This document shows positions 1 through 8,401 of a stretch of 64,000 bases of DNA, in pieces. Position numbers and translations under genes: made by a program. Position 1 is the first letter of the stretch, and every line of letters begins with the position of its first letter. The DNA lies in assembly GCA_963805525.1 (NCBI GenBank), contig CAWDUT010000001.1, positions 62,001 through 126,000 on the forward strand, in the 5' to 3' direction. This DNA comes from DASQFQ01 sp963805525. Lineage in GTDB: Bacteria; Actinomycetota; Thermoleophilia; Solirubrobacterales; Solirubrobacteraceae. A model generated the notes under the pieces. The model was not told where the DNA came from and did not search any database. It saw only the letters and a program-made list of their open reading frames with translations.

Positions 1-307
1 GCTCTGCCCACGGCGACACCGCTGCGCCGGCGTGCACGATCGGGGGCAGCGTGAACCCGGCCTCGAGCAGGCGGGCGAAGACGCGTACCCGGGTCTCCCG
101 GTCGGCGACGCCGCCGACTCCGACGAACGCGTGCTCGGCGCCCCGCGCCTCTTCCAGTGCCGAGACCACCGGCACACCGAACACCTCGGTGCGTTTCGGG
201 TCGTCGTCGACCAGCGCCACGACCTCGAACTCGCCGGCCGACCGGATCGCCTCCAGCAGCGACCGCGCGTGCCCTCCCGCGCCGTAGCCGATGATCGGAG
301 AGCTCAT
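1..307 (-). CDS. PglD/NeuD-like sugar O/N-acyltransferase, N-terminal part (cut by window edge)
   Basis: Reading the minus strand from the ATG at 307 gives 102 codons that stay open to base 1. The protein starts MSSPIIGYGAGGHARSLL and continues with VVALVDDDPKR and VFGVPVV. This is the Rossmann-like N-terminal (PglD_N) module of NeuD/PglD acetyltransferases: a glycine-rich loop after the first strand, then an acidic turn. In the family this domain binds the UDP-sugar and is followed by a left-handed beta-helix that carries the acetyl-CoA site; that part lies outside the window. It follows a GT2 gene on the same strand after 13 bases, so a role in modifying a surface glycan sugar is likely (inference). 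The exact sugar cannot be told. Confidence 0.75.
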   Translation of the reverse strand, partial: MSSPIIGYGAGGHARSLLEAIRSAGEFEVVALVDDDPKRTEVFGVPVVSALEEARGAEHAFVGVGGVADRETRVRVFARLLEAGFTLPPIVHAGAAVSPWAE

Positions 308-320
308 TCGCGCACCGTAC

Positions 321-1163
321 TCAGAAGACCGGGGGCCGCCCGAGCCGCGTCATGCGCGCGATCGTCCGCCAGCTGAGCCGCCGCCGGCCCGGGTAGGGGC
401 CGCGCGCGCCGTCGCGGTAGCCGCGCAGGGCGGCGCGGCGCTTGGCGCCCGAGTCGAGCCGCGGGACCGTGCGCAGCACGAACGACCCGGCGTAGAGGAC
501 GCCCAGCGGCCACGGGAGGTACTGGCGGGCGAGCCAGACGCGGTTGCGGGCGCCGTAGTAGTGGTCGTACTCGTTGCGCGCCGGCGCGTAGGGCGGGTGC
601 AGCGCGGCGATGTCGCCGGCGTAGTGCACGCGGTAGCCGGCGTCCATCACCCGCCAGCCGAGGTCGACGCCCTCGTGCACGAAGCGGAACGCGGACGGCC
701 ACGCGCCGACCTCCTCGAAGACGCGGCGCGGGATCGCCACCGCGCCCTCCCACACGTGCGTGACGTCCCTGCTGCGCTCGCGGTCGCCGACCCGCAAGCG
801 CGGCACCCACTCGCGCGCGACCGGGCCGGGCTCGGCCGGGTCGACGCGCAACTGCACGAGCCCCAGGCGCGGATCGGCCGCGAACTTCTCAGCCACCCGC
901 GCCAGCGCGTCGGGTCGCGCCAGGCTCGCGTCGTCGTCGAGGAAGAACAGCAGCTCGCCGCGCACGTGCGGGACGCCGAAGTTGCGCCCCGCCGGGATCC
1001 CTTCGTCCCTCTCACGCTCGACGCCGCGGATGCCGTCCGGCAGCCCGCTCGGCGCCCAGCCGTTGCCGACCACCACGACGTCGAGCGCGACGCCCTCCTG
1101 GGCGAGCAGCGACTCGAGCCCCCGGCGCAGCTCGCCGGGACGCCGGCCCTGCGTGAGGACCAC
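321..1163 (-). CDS. Glycosyltransferase family 2
   Basis: About 280 aa with a GT-A fold: VVLTQG at the N-terminus (first beta strand), VVVVGNG near residue 30, GIPAGRNFG near 55-63 and the metal-binding LDDDAS at about 75-80. An HEGVDLGWR segment near 163-171 resembles the acceptor-side ED motif of GT2 enzymes, although here it reads HEG. It transfers a sugar from a nucleotide donor, probably to a cell-envelope glycan; donor and acceptor are unknown. The GTG at 1163 is used because no other start lies between it and the stop of the upstream gene, yet it sits right at strand 1, so the N-terminus is unusually short. It lies between the DUF3105 gene (10 bases upstream) and the PglD-like gene, probably one transcript. 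Confidence 0.85.
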   Translation of the reverse strand: MVLTQGRRPGELRRGLESLLAQEGVALDVVVVGNGWAPSGLPDGIRGVERERDEGIPAGRNFGVPHVRGELLFFLDDDASLARPDALARVAEKFAADPRLGLVQLRVDPAEPGPVAREWVPRLRVGDRERSRDVTHVWEGAVAIPRRVFEEVGAWPSAFRFVHEGVDLGWRVMDAGYRVHYAGDIAALHPPYAPARNEYDHYYGARNRVWLARQYLPWPLGVLYAGSFVLRTVPRLDSGAKRRAALRGYRDGARGPYPGRRRLSWRTIARMTRLGRPPVF

Positions 1164-1173
1164 GCAGCCGAAA

Positions 1174-1881
1174 CTAGGGGACGCGCTCAGGACCCTTGTC
1201 GATGTAGCGCGCCCGGAAGGTCCGGATCGCGTCGAAGACCTTGTCGTTCATCTCCGGGCAGGTGAGCGAGTGCGTCCACGCGGTCGCGGCGATCTTGGCC
1301 TTCATCCCGGTCTCGTTCTGGAACAGGAGCATGTGGTAGCCCTGCTGCTCCTCGTTCAGCAGCGCCTCGAGCTTCGTGACGGTCTCCTTCGGCGTGCCGG
1401 GCGCATACTGGACCTCGATGCGGCCGTGCTCGAGCGGGTGCACGGTCTTGCCGAGGTCGGGCGTGTCGCCCGCCGCGTAGATCCCGTCGTCGTACCAGTC
1501 GGGCGTGTGGTTGCCCGAGGTCGGCGGGTTCGTCTTGTAGTCGGAGGGCTTGAACTTCTTGTCCTCGTGGCTCGCGCCCTCGTAGGCGGGGTTCGTGAGC
1601 GTGCAGCCCGCGGCCTTGGCCGCCGCCGCCATGTCGGAGCTGGCCTGCGCCGGGAGCTTGACGTTCGCGGCCGCGTCCGACGCCTGCTTCGGCTTGCTCG
1701 ACGAATCGTCGCCGCCGAGGACGAGCACGACCACGACGATGCCCGCGATCAGCGCGACGCCGAGCAGGCCGCCGAAGGCGAGCGTCATGCGCTTGCGGCG
1801 CGCGGCGCGCTTGGCCTCCGCCTGCTCGCGCTCCATCCGCTCCTTGCGGCGGCGCTCTTTTTCCTCCTGCCTGCTGGACAC
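1174..1881 (-). CDS. DUF3105 membrane-anchored protein
   Basis: 235 aa. Residues 1-31 are almost all charged (R/K/E), followed by one transmembrane helix at about 33-55 and an extracytoplasmic part. The DUF3105 signature is clear: NPPTSGNH at about 118-125, DWYDDGIY just after, then VHPLEHGRIEVQY at about 147-159. Two cysteines (GCTLTN near 93, LTCPE near the end) could form a disulfide outside the cell. The family is widespread in actinobacteria and has no established function. It is the first gene of a minus-strand set with a GT2 and a PglD-like gene. The orientation (charged N-terminus inside) is inferred from the positive-inside rule. Confidence 0.88.
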   Translation of the reverse strand: MSSRQEEKERRRKERMEREQAEAKRAARRKRMTLAFGGLLGVALIAGIVVVVLVLGGDDSSSKPKQASDAAANVKLPAQASSDMAAAAKAAGCTLTNPAYEGASHEDKKFKPSDYKTNPPTSGNHTPDWYDDGIYAAGDTPDLGKTVHPLEHGRIEVQYAPGTPKETVTKLEALLNEEQQGYHMLLFQNETGMKAKIAATAWTHSLTCPEMNDKVFDAIRTFRARYIDKGPERVP

Positions 1882-1905
1882 GGGCCGATGAGGCTAGCGG
1901 TTCGC

Positions 1906-2733
1906 CTAGCTCGCCTTGGGCGTCCGCCGCCCGGCGGCGCGCGGTTGCCAGCACTCGTCGATGAAGTCGGCGATCTCGCCGGTAAGCCGCTCGGGTGCGA
2001 TCCGCAGCTCGATGATCGAGCTCGCCTCGAGCAGGCGGCCGTTCGGGAGCTCCTCGGCGAGCATGCCGGCGTCGGAGAACGGGTGGACGGGGTCGCGCCG
2101 GTGGCCGATCACGAGCGTGGTGGTCTCGATCCGGCGGCGCTCGCCGCGGTGGGGCGCGATGCGGCCGAAGAACAGGCCCTGGAGCACGGCGGCGCCGGGC
2201 GCCGGGTCCTGGCGCACGGTGTCGACCACGAAGTCGAGCAGCCACGGCAGCCGCGGCACCCGCTTGGCGCCGGCCTGGACGACGCGCATCATCGGCTCGC
2301 CGTAGCTCAGCGCGAGCATCAGCGGCGTGAACGCGAGCGCGCAGGCGAGCAGGGCGCCGTCGAGCACCGGCATCTCGATCACCATGCCGCGCAGCCGCTC
2401 GGGCGCCAGCGCGGCGGCCTCGATCGCGGCGTTGGCGCCCAGGGAGGTGCCGAGCACGACCGCCTCGTCGATCTCGAGGTGGTCGAGCAGCGCGATCACC
2501 TGCTCGCCGAAGAACGTCATCGAGTAGCACTGCGGGTCGAGCGGGCGCTCGGAGCTGCCGTGGCCGAGGAGGTCGAGCGTGAGCACGCGGTTGCCGCGGG
2601 CGGCGAGCGCCTTCGCGAGCGGCTCGTGCATACGCTGGCTCAGGAGCAATCCGTGCAGGAGCACGACGATTCGGGAACCATCCCCGTAATCGGTGTACGC
2701 CAGCGTTCGGCCTTCATGGCGGAACGTCCTCAT
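1906..2733 (-). CDS. Alpha/beta-hydrolase fold protein
   Basis: 275 aa from the ATG at 2733; an upstream in-frame ATG at 2778 is less likely because a purine-rich AAAGG lies before the inner start and because the divergent sigma gene begins near 2749. VVLLHG (oxyanion loop), DLLGHGSS and the nucleophile elbow GTSLGAN (about residues 95-101) define the fold. The acid residue may be in GHRRDPVHP. No convincing catalytic histidine is visible at the usual C-terminal place (the region reads EASSIIELRI), so the activity is uncertain. Substrate unknown. It is transcribed divergently from the sigma factor gene with about 15 bases between the start codons. Confidence 0.8.
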   Translation of the reverse strand: MRTFRHEGRTLAYTDYGDGSRIVVLLHGLLLSQRMHEPLAKALAARGNRVLTLDLLGHGSSERPLDPQCYSMTFFGEQVIALLDHLEIDEAVVLGTSLGANAAIEAAALAPERLRGMVIEMPVLDGALLACALAFTPLMLALSYGEPMMRVVQAGAKRVPRLPWLLDFVVDTVRQDPAPGAAVLQGLFFGRIAPHRGERRRIETTTLVIGHRRDPVHPFSDAGMLAEELPNGRLLEASSIIELRIAPERLTGEIADFIDECWQPRAAGRRTPKAS

Positions 2734-2748
2734 TTCCAACCTTTCTGC

Positions 2749-4236
2749 ATGTCGAGCGTTCCTACTCCCAGCGATCATGCCCTACCAGTGGGGAGTTCTG
2801 CGGCGCACCGCCGTTTCCCCCGTGCCGCGCTGCTGCGGGTGGCGTCCGACGAACGCCTCGTGGAGCTCGTGCGGGGCGGGAGCGAGGCGGCCTTCGAGGC
2901 GATCTACGACCGCCACCACCGGGGCATCCTCGCGTTCTGCCGCCACATGCTCGCGTCGCCCGACGAGGGCGAGGACGCGCTCCAGCACACGTTCATGGCC
3001 GCGTATCGCCACCTGGCGGACGGCACGGCGGAGATCCAGCTGCGGCCGTGGCTGTACGCGATCGCCCGCAACCGCTGCCTCACGATGCTGCGCGCGCGCC
3101 GCGAGCGCCCGCTGGCGGAGCACGAGGCGCCGGCCACCGAGCACCTGTCGACCGAGGCCCAGCGGCGCCAGGACGTGCGCGACCTGCTCGGCGACGTCGC
3201 GCGGCTGCCCGAGGACCAGCGCGCCGCGCTCGTGCTGGCCGAGCTCGGCGCCGTCTCCCACGACGAGATCGCGCTCGTGCTGAACGTGCCGCGGCAGAAG
3301 GTGAAGGCGCTGGTGTTCCAGGCGCGGACGTCGCTGGCGGCCAGCCGCAAGGCGCGCGAGACGCCGTGCGAGGAGATCCGCGAGCAGATCGCCAACCTGC
3401 GCGGCGGCGCGCTGCGGCGCACGACGCTGCACCGGCACCTGCGCGAGTGCGCGGGCTGTCGCGCGTTCCGCGACGAGGTCTCGCTGCAGCGCAAGACGCT
3501 GGCGGTCGCGCTGCCGGTGATCCCGACCGTCGGGCTCAAGGAGGCCGCGCTGGGTGCTGCGTTCGGCTCCGGCACGGCCGGCGGCGGAGCGGCGGTGACC
3601 TCCGCGTCGAGCGCGCTCGCGGCCAAGGCGCTGGTGACGGTGGCGCTGGTCGGCGGCGGGACGACCGCGGGCGTCGAGGCCACGCGCCACGCCGTCCCGC
3701 TCCCGCGGGCGGCGGAGCGCAGCGCGCACGCCGCTCCGGCGGCCGCCGCGGTGGGGACCGCGGCGCACCAGGTGTCCAAGCCCACGCCCACCGCGCTCCG
3801 GCCCGCCGCCGCGCCGCCGCGGGCCGCCGAGCCGAGGCCGACGGCCGGTCAGCGCCCGCCGGTTGTGCCGCCGCCGGCCGCCAAGCCGGCGGAGGGGACC
3901 GGGTCCGGGCCGGCGGACGCCATGCCCGGGGACCCGCCCTCGCCGGCGGAGACGGGCCCTCCGGGGCAGGCGAAGCCGCCCAAGGCGGAGAAGCCGGCCA
4001 CGCCGAGGCACGACCCGCCGGGCCAGGCCGCGCCGAAGCAGGACCCGCCGGGGCAGGCCAAACCGCAGAAGACGCCTCCTGGCCAGGCCAAGAAGGCCGA
4101 TCCGGTCGCGAAGCAGCCCAAGCCGGCCAAGGCGGAGGGGCTCCTGCCGGGCCGGGCAAAGAAGGCGCAGCCGCCCGCGGACGCGCCGCCGAAGCTCCCG
4201 CCGGGCCAGGTCAAGAAGCTCCTCCCGCTCCCGTAG
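2749..4236 (+). CDS. RNA polymerase sigma-70 family (ECF-like) factor with zinc motif, hydrophobic segment and PPGQ-rich tail
   Basis: About 495 aa. Region 2 spans about 36-110 (SDERLVELVRGG, AFEAIYDRHHRG, EDALQHTFMAAYRHL, RPWLYAIARNRC) and region 4 about 145-200 (LPEDQRAALVLAELG, SHDEIALVLNV, VKALVFQAR). A C-terminal extension follows: HLRECAGC at 230-237 fits the HxxxCxxC zinc motif of anti-sigma (ZAS/zf-HC2) proteins, then an Ala/Val-rich hydrophobic stretch at about 282-309 that may cross the membrane, then about 180 residues rich in Pro/Ala/Lys with PPGQ or close variants recurring six times. This looks like a sigma factor fused to its own anti-sigma-like module. The ATG at 2749 was chosen; GTG at 2788 or 2839 are alternatives. 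The reading frame is open far upstream, which is only a GC-rich shadow. Confidence 0.82.
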   Translation: MSSVPTPSDHALPVGSSAAHRRFPRAALLRVASDERLVELVRGGSEAAFEAIYDRHHRGILAFCRHMLASPDEGEDALQHTFMAAYRHLADGTAEIQLRPWLYAIARNRCLTMLRARRERPLAEHEAPATEHLSTEAQRRQDVRDLLGDVARLPEDQRAALVLAELGAVSHDEIALVLNVPRQKVKALVFQARTSLAASRKARETPCEEIREQIANLRGGALRRTTLHRHLRECAGCRAFRDEVSLQRKTLAVALPVIPTVGLKEAALGAAFGSGTAGGGAAVTSASSALAAKALVTVALVGGGTTAGVEATRHAVPLPRAAERSAHAAPAAAAVGTAAHQVSKPTPTALRPAAAPPRAAEPRPTAGQRPPVVPPPAAKPAEGTGSGPADAMPGDPPSPAETGPPGQAKPPKAEKPATPRHDPPGQAAPKQDPPGQAKPQKTPPGQAKKADPVAKQPKPAKAEGLLPGRAKKAQPPADAPPKLPPGQVKKLLPLP

Positions 4237-4264
4237 GCGGGTCGCTCGCGTACGGTTCCCCGCC

Positions 4265-5119
4265 GTGCCGACGATCCGCCCGATGCGCACCGACGACGCC
4301 CGCGCCGTCCACGACGTCTCCGTGGAGAGCTTCCAGGACCTCGAGGCGCGCTTCAACCACCCGCCCTCGCCGCCGCCGCCGTCCGCCGTGCCGCTGACGC
4401 GCTACGAGCACCTGATCGAGACCGATCCGGGCGGCGCGTGGGTCGCCGAGGAGGACGGCGAGCTCATCGGCGCCGCCCTCGCCATCGACCGCGAGGGCAT
4501 GTGGGGCCTGTCGCTGCTCGTGGTGCTGCCGGACCACCAGTCGAGCGGGATCGGCCGCGCGCTGCTCGAGCGTGCCCGCGAGTACGCGGACGGCGGCCGC
4601 CGCGGCGCGATCATCCTCGCCTCGCCGGACCACCGCGCACTGCGCGCCTACGCCCGCGCCGGCTTCGACATGCACCCGTGCATGGACGCCGAGGGCCGCC
4701 CGGACGTGGGGGACCCGCCGCCAGGCGTCCGCGACGGCGACGACCGCGATCTCCCGCTCACCGAGACCGTCGACCGCGCGCTCCGCGGCACCCCGCACGG
4801 CAGCGACATCGCGGCGTTCCTCCGCGCCGGCCGGCGGCTGCTCGTCGTGCCCGAGCGCGGCTACGCGGTGCTCGGCCCCGACAGCATCCACCTGCTCGCC
4901 GCGCTCGACGAGGAGGCGGCCCGCGACCTCCTGCTCGCCGGCCTCGCCGCGGCGCCGCCGGACAAGGACTACCGCGTCGAGTGGATCACCTCCGCGCAGC
5001 AGTGGGCGGTGCGGCCGGTCCTCGACGCGGGCCTCGTCCTGAAGCCCGGCGGCGCGGTGTTCCTGCGCGGCGAACTCGGCCCGCTCACGCCCTACCTCCC
5101 CAGTGGCGCCTACCTCTAG
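4265..5119 (+). CDS. GNAT family N-acetyltransferase
   Basis: 284 aa from the GTG at 4265 (VPTIRPMRTDD). A GNAT fold is shown by the opening IRPMRTDDARAVHD, the acetyl-CoA pyrophosphate-binding motif A VVLPDHQSSGIGRALLE at about 86-102, and the motif B ending RAYARAGFDMHP. The C-terminal half (AAFLRAGRRLLVVPERGYAV onward) looks like a second, weaker GNAT-like lobe, as in tandem GNAT proteins. It acetylates an unknown amine using acetyl-CoA in the cytosol. It starts 28 bases after the sigma factor stop and may be co-transcribed. The in-frame open region upstream of 4265 is the sigma gene in another frame. Confidence 0.85.
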   Translation: MPTIRPMRTDDARAVHDVSVESFQDLEARFNHPPSPPPPSAVPLTRYEHLIETDPGGAWVAEEDGELIGAALAIDREGMWGLSLLVVLPDHQSSGIGRALLERAREYADGGRRGAIILASPDHRALRAYARAGFDMHPCMDAEGRPDVGDPPPGVRDGDDRDLPLTETVDRALRGTPHGSDIAAFLRAGRRLLVVPERGYAVLGPDSIHLLAALDEEAARDLLLAGLAAAPPDKDYRVEWITSAQQWAVRPVLDAGLVLKPGGAVFLRGELGPLTPYLPSGAYL

Positions 5120-5165
5120 CGAGTAAAGTTTCAGGACCGTAGCTTCCCTAGGAGGACCGCTTCCC

Positions 5166-6062
5166 ATGGCAAAACAGCCCCGCTCCCTGGCCGGAAAGGT
5201 CGCCGTCGTCACCGGCGGCGGACGTGGCATCGGCAAGGCGATTTCGCGCTCCCTCGGCCGTGAGGGCGTGCGGGTGGCGATCGCCGATCTCGACGCGACG
5301 GTCGCCGTGGCGGCCGCGGCCGAGACCGGCGCCGGCGCGATCGGCCTGGCCCTCGACGTCACCGACCGCCCCGCCTTCACCGCCGCCCTCGACCGGATCG
5401 AGCAGGAGCTCGGCCCGATCGACATCGTCGTCAACAACGCCGGGATCATGCCGATCGGCCCGTTCGAGGAGGAGTCGGACGCCACGGCGATCCGCCAGCT
5501 CGAGCTCAACCTCCACGCCGTCATCCACGGCTCCAAGGAGGCCGTCCGGCGCATGAAGCCGCGCGGCACCGGCCACATCGTCAACGTCGCCTCGATCGCC
5601 GGCAAGTTCGGCGCTCCCGGCGGGGCCACCTACTCCGCCTGCAAGCACGGCGTCGTCGGCCTCTCCGAGTCGCTGCGCGCCGAGCTCTACGGCACCGGCG
5701 TCGAGGTCCACGTCGTGATGCCGGCGTTCGTGAACACCGAGCTGATCGCGGGCACCAACGAGCTCAAGGGCGTCAAGCGCCAGAACCCCGAGGACGTCGC
5801 CGAGGCCGTCGTGGAGGCGCTCCAGTACGGCCGTTTCGAGGTCTACGTGCCGAAGAACCTCGTCGGCCTGGTGCGCTCGTCCGCGTTGACGCCGCGCTCG
5901 TTCTCCGAGTGGCTCGGCCGCAAGATGGGCGGCTCGGCGCTGCTGGGCGCCGACAAGGGCGCCCGCGCGGCCTACGAGGCGCGCGCCGCGCAGAGCGCGC
6001 CCGCCGCCGAGGCGGTCGCCGAGGCCGCCGCCGACGAGCCCAAGACCCCCGCGGCCGCCTAA
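5166..6062 (+). CDS. Short-chain dehydrogenase/reductase (SDR)
   Basis: 298 aa. The classical SDR landmarks are all present: TGGGRGIG at 16-23 for the dinucleotide, DLD after strand 2, NNAG at 90-93, Ser143 in NVASIAG and the Y156-SAC-K160 catalytic pair. The Asp after strand 2 suggests NAD rather than NADP (inference). After the core there is an Ala/Glu-rich C-terminal tail of about 35 residues that is probably disordered. The start is well supported by the perfect AGGAGG about 10 bases upstream of the ATG. Its stop overlaps the stop of the convergent dehalogenase gene by four bases. Substrate unknown. Confidence 0.9.
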   Translation: MAKQPRSLAGKVAVVTGGGRGIGKAISRSLGREGVRVAIADLDATVAVAAAAETGAGAIGLALDVTDRPAFTAALDRIEQELGPIDIVVNNAGIMPIGPFEEESDATAIRQLELNLHAVIHGSKEAVRRMKPRGTGHIVNVASIAGKFGAPGGATYSACKHGVVGLSESLRAELYGTGVEVHVVMPAFVNTELIAGTNELKGVKRQNPEDVAEAVVEALQYGRFEVYVPKNLVGLVRSSALTPRSFSEWLGRKMGGSALLGADKGARAAYEARAAQSAPAAEAVAEAAADEPKTPAAA

Positions 6063-6937
6063 GCGGCCAGCCAGTCGGCGATCGCTGCCCCGAGCAGCGG
6101 TCCCTGGTCCTCCTGAAGGAAGTGCCCCGCCTCGCCGATCCGGCGGGGCGAGGGCTGCCCGAGCGCGCTCGCGAACGCCTCGCCGACCTTCGGCGGCAGC
6201 ACCGGGTCCTGCTCGCCCCACAGCATCAGCGTCGGGCGCTGGTCGCCGCGCAGCGCCTCCAGCACCCGCTTGCCCTCGGCCGCGCCCGGCGCGTCGGGCG
6301 TCTGCGGGATCAGGCCCGGGAACGCGCGCGCCCCGGCCTTTGCGGCCACGCTGGGGAACGGCGCGTCGTACGCGGCGGCGACCTCGTCGCCGGGATCGGT
6401 GTGGCAGCCCCGGCGCACGAGCATGCCGATCGGCAGGTCCTCGGTGCGCTCGACGAAGTCGTGGAAGGCGTGCCAGGCGTCGCTCATCGGCTGCTCGCCG
6501 GTGAACAGCCCGGTGTCCATGATCACCAGCCGCGCCACGCGATCGGGGTGCTCGACCGCCAGCCGCAGCCCGATCGGGCCGCCCCAGTCGTGGACGACGA
6601 ACGTCGCGTCGCGGATGTCGAGATCCTCGAGCAGCGTGCCCGCGACGGCGACGTGACGGTCGTAGGAGTACCAGCCGCGGTCCATCGGCTTGTCCGAGCG
6701 GCCGAAGCCCGGCAGGTCGGGCAGGATCACGCGGTGGCCCGCGTCGCGCAGCGGCGGCAGCAGGTGGCGCCACAGGTAGCCCCAGGTCGGCTCGCCGTGG
6801 AACATCACGACGGGGCGGCCGTCGCCCTCGTCCACGTGTGCGAGCCGGAGCCCGTCGACGGTGCGGTAGCCCGGCTCGTACGGGTAGTCGGGCAGGCCCT
6901 CGAGCAACGGGTCGGGCGTGCGGATCGCGTCGGTCAT
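6059..6937 (-). CDS. Haloalkane dehalogenase, subfamily I type (alpha/beta-hydrolase)
   Basis: 292 aa. Halide-stabilising and catalytic residues can be placed: HGEPTW at about 47-52 (the Glu instead of Asn is typical of the DhlA-like subfamily I), nucleophile Asp117 followed by Trp118 in VVHDWGGPIG, an acid in LWGEQDPVL and the catalytic His in EAGHFLQEDQG. The family hydrolyses haloalkanes to the alcohol plus halide, although many bacterial members have unproven substrates. The ATG at 6937 shares one base with the stop of the upstream transglycosylase gene (TGATG), so translation is probably coupled. The gene converges on the SDR with overlapping stop codons. Confidence 0.88.
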   Translation of the reverse strand: MTDAIRTPDPLLEGLPDYPYEPGYRTVDGLRLAHVDEGDGRPVVMFHGEPTWGYLWRHLLPPLRDAGHRVILPDLPGFGRSDKPMDRGWYSYDRHVAVAGTLLEDLDIRDATFVVHDWGGPIGLRLAVEHPDRVARLVIMDTGLFTGEQPMSDAWHAFHDFVERTEDLPIGMLVRRGCHTDPGDEVAAAYDAPFPSVAAKAGARAFPGLIPQTPDAPGAAEGKRVLEALRGDQRPTLMLWGEQDPVLPPKVGEAFASALGQPSPRRIGEAGHFLQEDQGPLLGAAIADWLAA

Positions 6938-8391
6938 CAGCCTGGTTGTACCCGCTTGAGCAGCGGGAGCAGAGCCTTCCCCTCCGGCGCGGCCGTCACG
7001 TGGATGGCGCCGGGCTCCCGCACCCAGGCGATCGCGTCGAGCACCTGCAGGCGGTCGAGGACGAACTGGAACGCCAACGCATGCGCCTTCGAGCGATAGC
7101 GCCGAGCGATGTCGAACGCCCAACCCGTTGTGTGGAGCGAGTAGTTGCGGGTCGCCTCGCGGTTCCGGGCCACGAGCCGGCGCTGGTAGACCTCGTCGCG
7201 CACGGTCGAGGTGACGATCAGCGGCGACTGCTTCGAGATCGCGCGCACCTCGGCGCCGATGTAGAGCGCGGTGGCGAGCGCCTCGGGCCGCAGGCCCTGG
7301 TAGAGCGTCGGCGGCGCGCCGAGCTCCCCCATGTGGGCGTCGAGCCGCAGCCCGGTCACCCGCTCCTGCTGCGGGAAGCCGACGATCTGCTCGTCGCCCC
7401 ACGCCTGCTTGAGCTTCTCCGGGGTGGTGAAGCGCGGCGTCGAGCCCGGCGGGTGAAGCACCTCCTCGGCCGAGTTCTTGGCCATCTGGGCGGCCTCGAG
7501 GCGCGCGAGCTCGCCGGCGTCGTCGCGGCTGAGGCGCATGATCTCCATGGCGGCGCCGAGCTTCCACCAGTAGTTCGATGAGTCGTCGCCGAACGAGGCG
7601 AGCTTCGCGTAGGCGGCCGCGTGGCGGGTCGGCGTTGAGTCGAAGTAGAGCTGCGTGTAGTTGACGTTGCCCTTGCCGTAGGCGCGCAGGACGTTCTCCA
7701 GGTTGCCCATGCCCATGTGGTACGAGACGAACGCGAGGTCCTCGCGCTTGAAGCGCGCCTTGGCCATCGCCAGGTAGCGCGCGGTGGCGAGCAGGGAGAG
7801 CCGCGGGTCGAAGCGCTGGTCGACCTTGGCGCGTGCGGCGCGCAGCTTCTGGACCTCCACGAGGTGCCCGCGCACCAGCTGGCGCCGGATACGGCGCGTG
7901 TAGCGCCGGCTCTTGGCCACGTCGACGTGCATCCCGAGCAGGTTCTGACCGGTCTCGGCGAGGATCTGGGTCAGCCCGACGGCGCCCTCGGTGTCCCCCG
8001 CCATCGCGTCCTCGCGCCCGGCGCTCTCGAGGAAGACGAGCGCCTCGAGCCGGTCAGGATCGACGCCCGCCTGCTTGGCCGCCGCCTCGACCTGTGGCCG
8101 CCAGCGCGCGACGCGCTGGGCGCTGAGGCCCGCGCCGCCCGGCGAGCGGGCGTAGAGCACGTGGGACGTCCCGGCCGCGGCGCGGCGCTCGAACTCCTGC
8201 TTGCGCGCAGGGTCGTAGGCGAACGGATCCGGCAGCGGCGTGCGCTCGCGGTCGCTCTTGGCGCCCGGCGGCGTGGGCACGCCGGGGAGGTTGCCCGGCA
8301 GGCCCTGGTCCTCACGATGCAGGAGCAGCGCCACCACCACGAGGGCGGCGACGAAGACGAGAGACGGGATCACACGGCGCGATCGACGCAC
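6937..8391 (-). CDS. Lytic transglycosylase (SLT-like) fused to an M15-peptidase-like C-terminal domain
   Basis: 484 aa with an N-terminal membrane anchor or signal segment at about 7-24. The SLT-like lysozyme fold follows: catalytic Glu122 in VFLESAG, GAVGLTQI near 136-143, AFVSYHMGMGN and later tyrosine/asparagine motifs. The C-terminal third (from about residue 340) holds STVRDEVYQRRL and SLHTTGWAFDI; the H-x(3)-G-x-A-x-D order resembles the zinc site of VanY/M15 D,D-carboxypeptidases and fits DUF5715-like proteins. One polypeptide could thus cut both glycan strands and peptide stems of peptidoglycan (inference). It lies 10 bases after the B12-domain gene and is coupled to the dehalogenase gene. 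Confidence 0.8.
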   Translation of the reverse strand: MRRSRRVIPSLVFVAALVVVALLLHREDQGLPGNLPGVPTPPGAKSDRERTPLPDPFAYDPARKQEFERRAAAGTSHVLYARSPGGAGLSAQRVARWRPQVEAAAKQAGVDPDRLEALVFLESAGREDAMAGDTEGAVGLTQILAETGQNLLGMHVDVAKSRRYTRRIRRQLVRGHLVEVQKLRAARAKVDQRFDPRLSLLATARYLAMAKARFKREDLAFVSYHMGMGNLENVLRAYGKGNVNYTQLYFDSTPTRHAAAYAKLASFGDDSSNYWWKLGAAMEIMRLSRDDAGELARLEAAQMAKNSAEEVLHPPGSTPRFTTPEKLKQAWGDEQIVGFPQQERVTGLRLDAHMGELGAPPTLYQGLRPEALATALYIGAEVRAISKQSPLIVTSTVRDEVYQRRLVARNREATRNYSLHTTGWAFDIARRYRSKAHALAFQFVLDRLQVLDAIAWVREPGAIHVTAAPEGKALLPLLKRVQPG

Positions 8392-8401
8392 CGATACGAG
8401 G

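Noticed and set aside
760..2748. Plus-strand open frame continuous with the sigma factor gene
   Set aside because: It is an Arg/Gly-rich shadow of minus-strand genes (GT2, DUF3105, hydrolase); no family similarity before about 2749.
3950..4236. DNA repeat array or CRISPR in the PPGQ region
   Set aside because: Repeats are at protein level, with irregular spacing and within a coding frame; no direct-repeat/spacer pattern.
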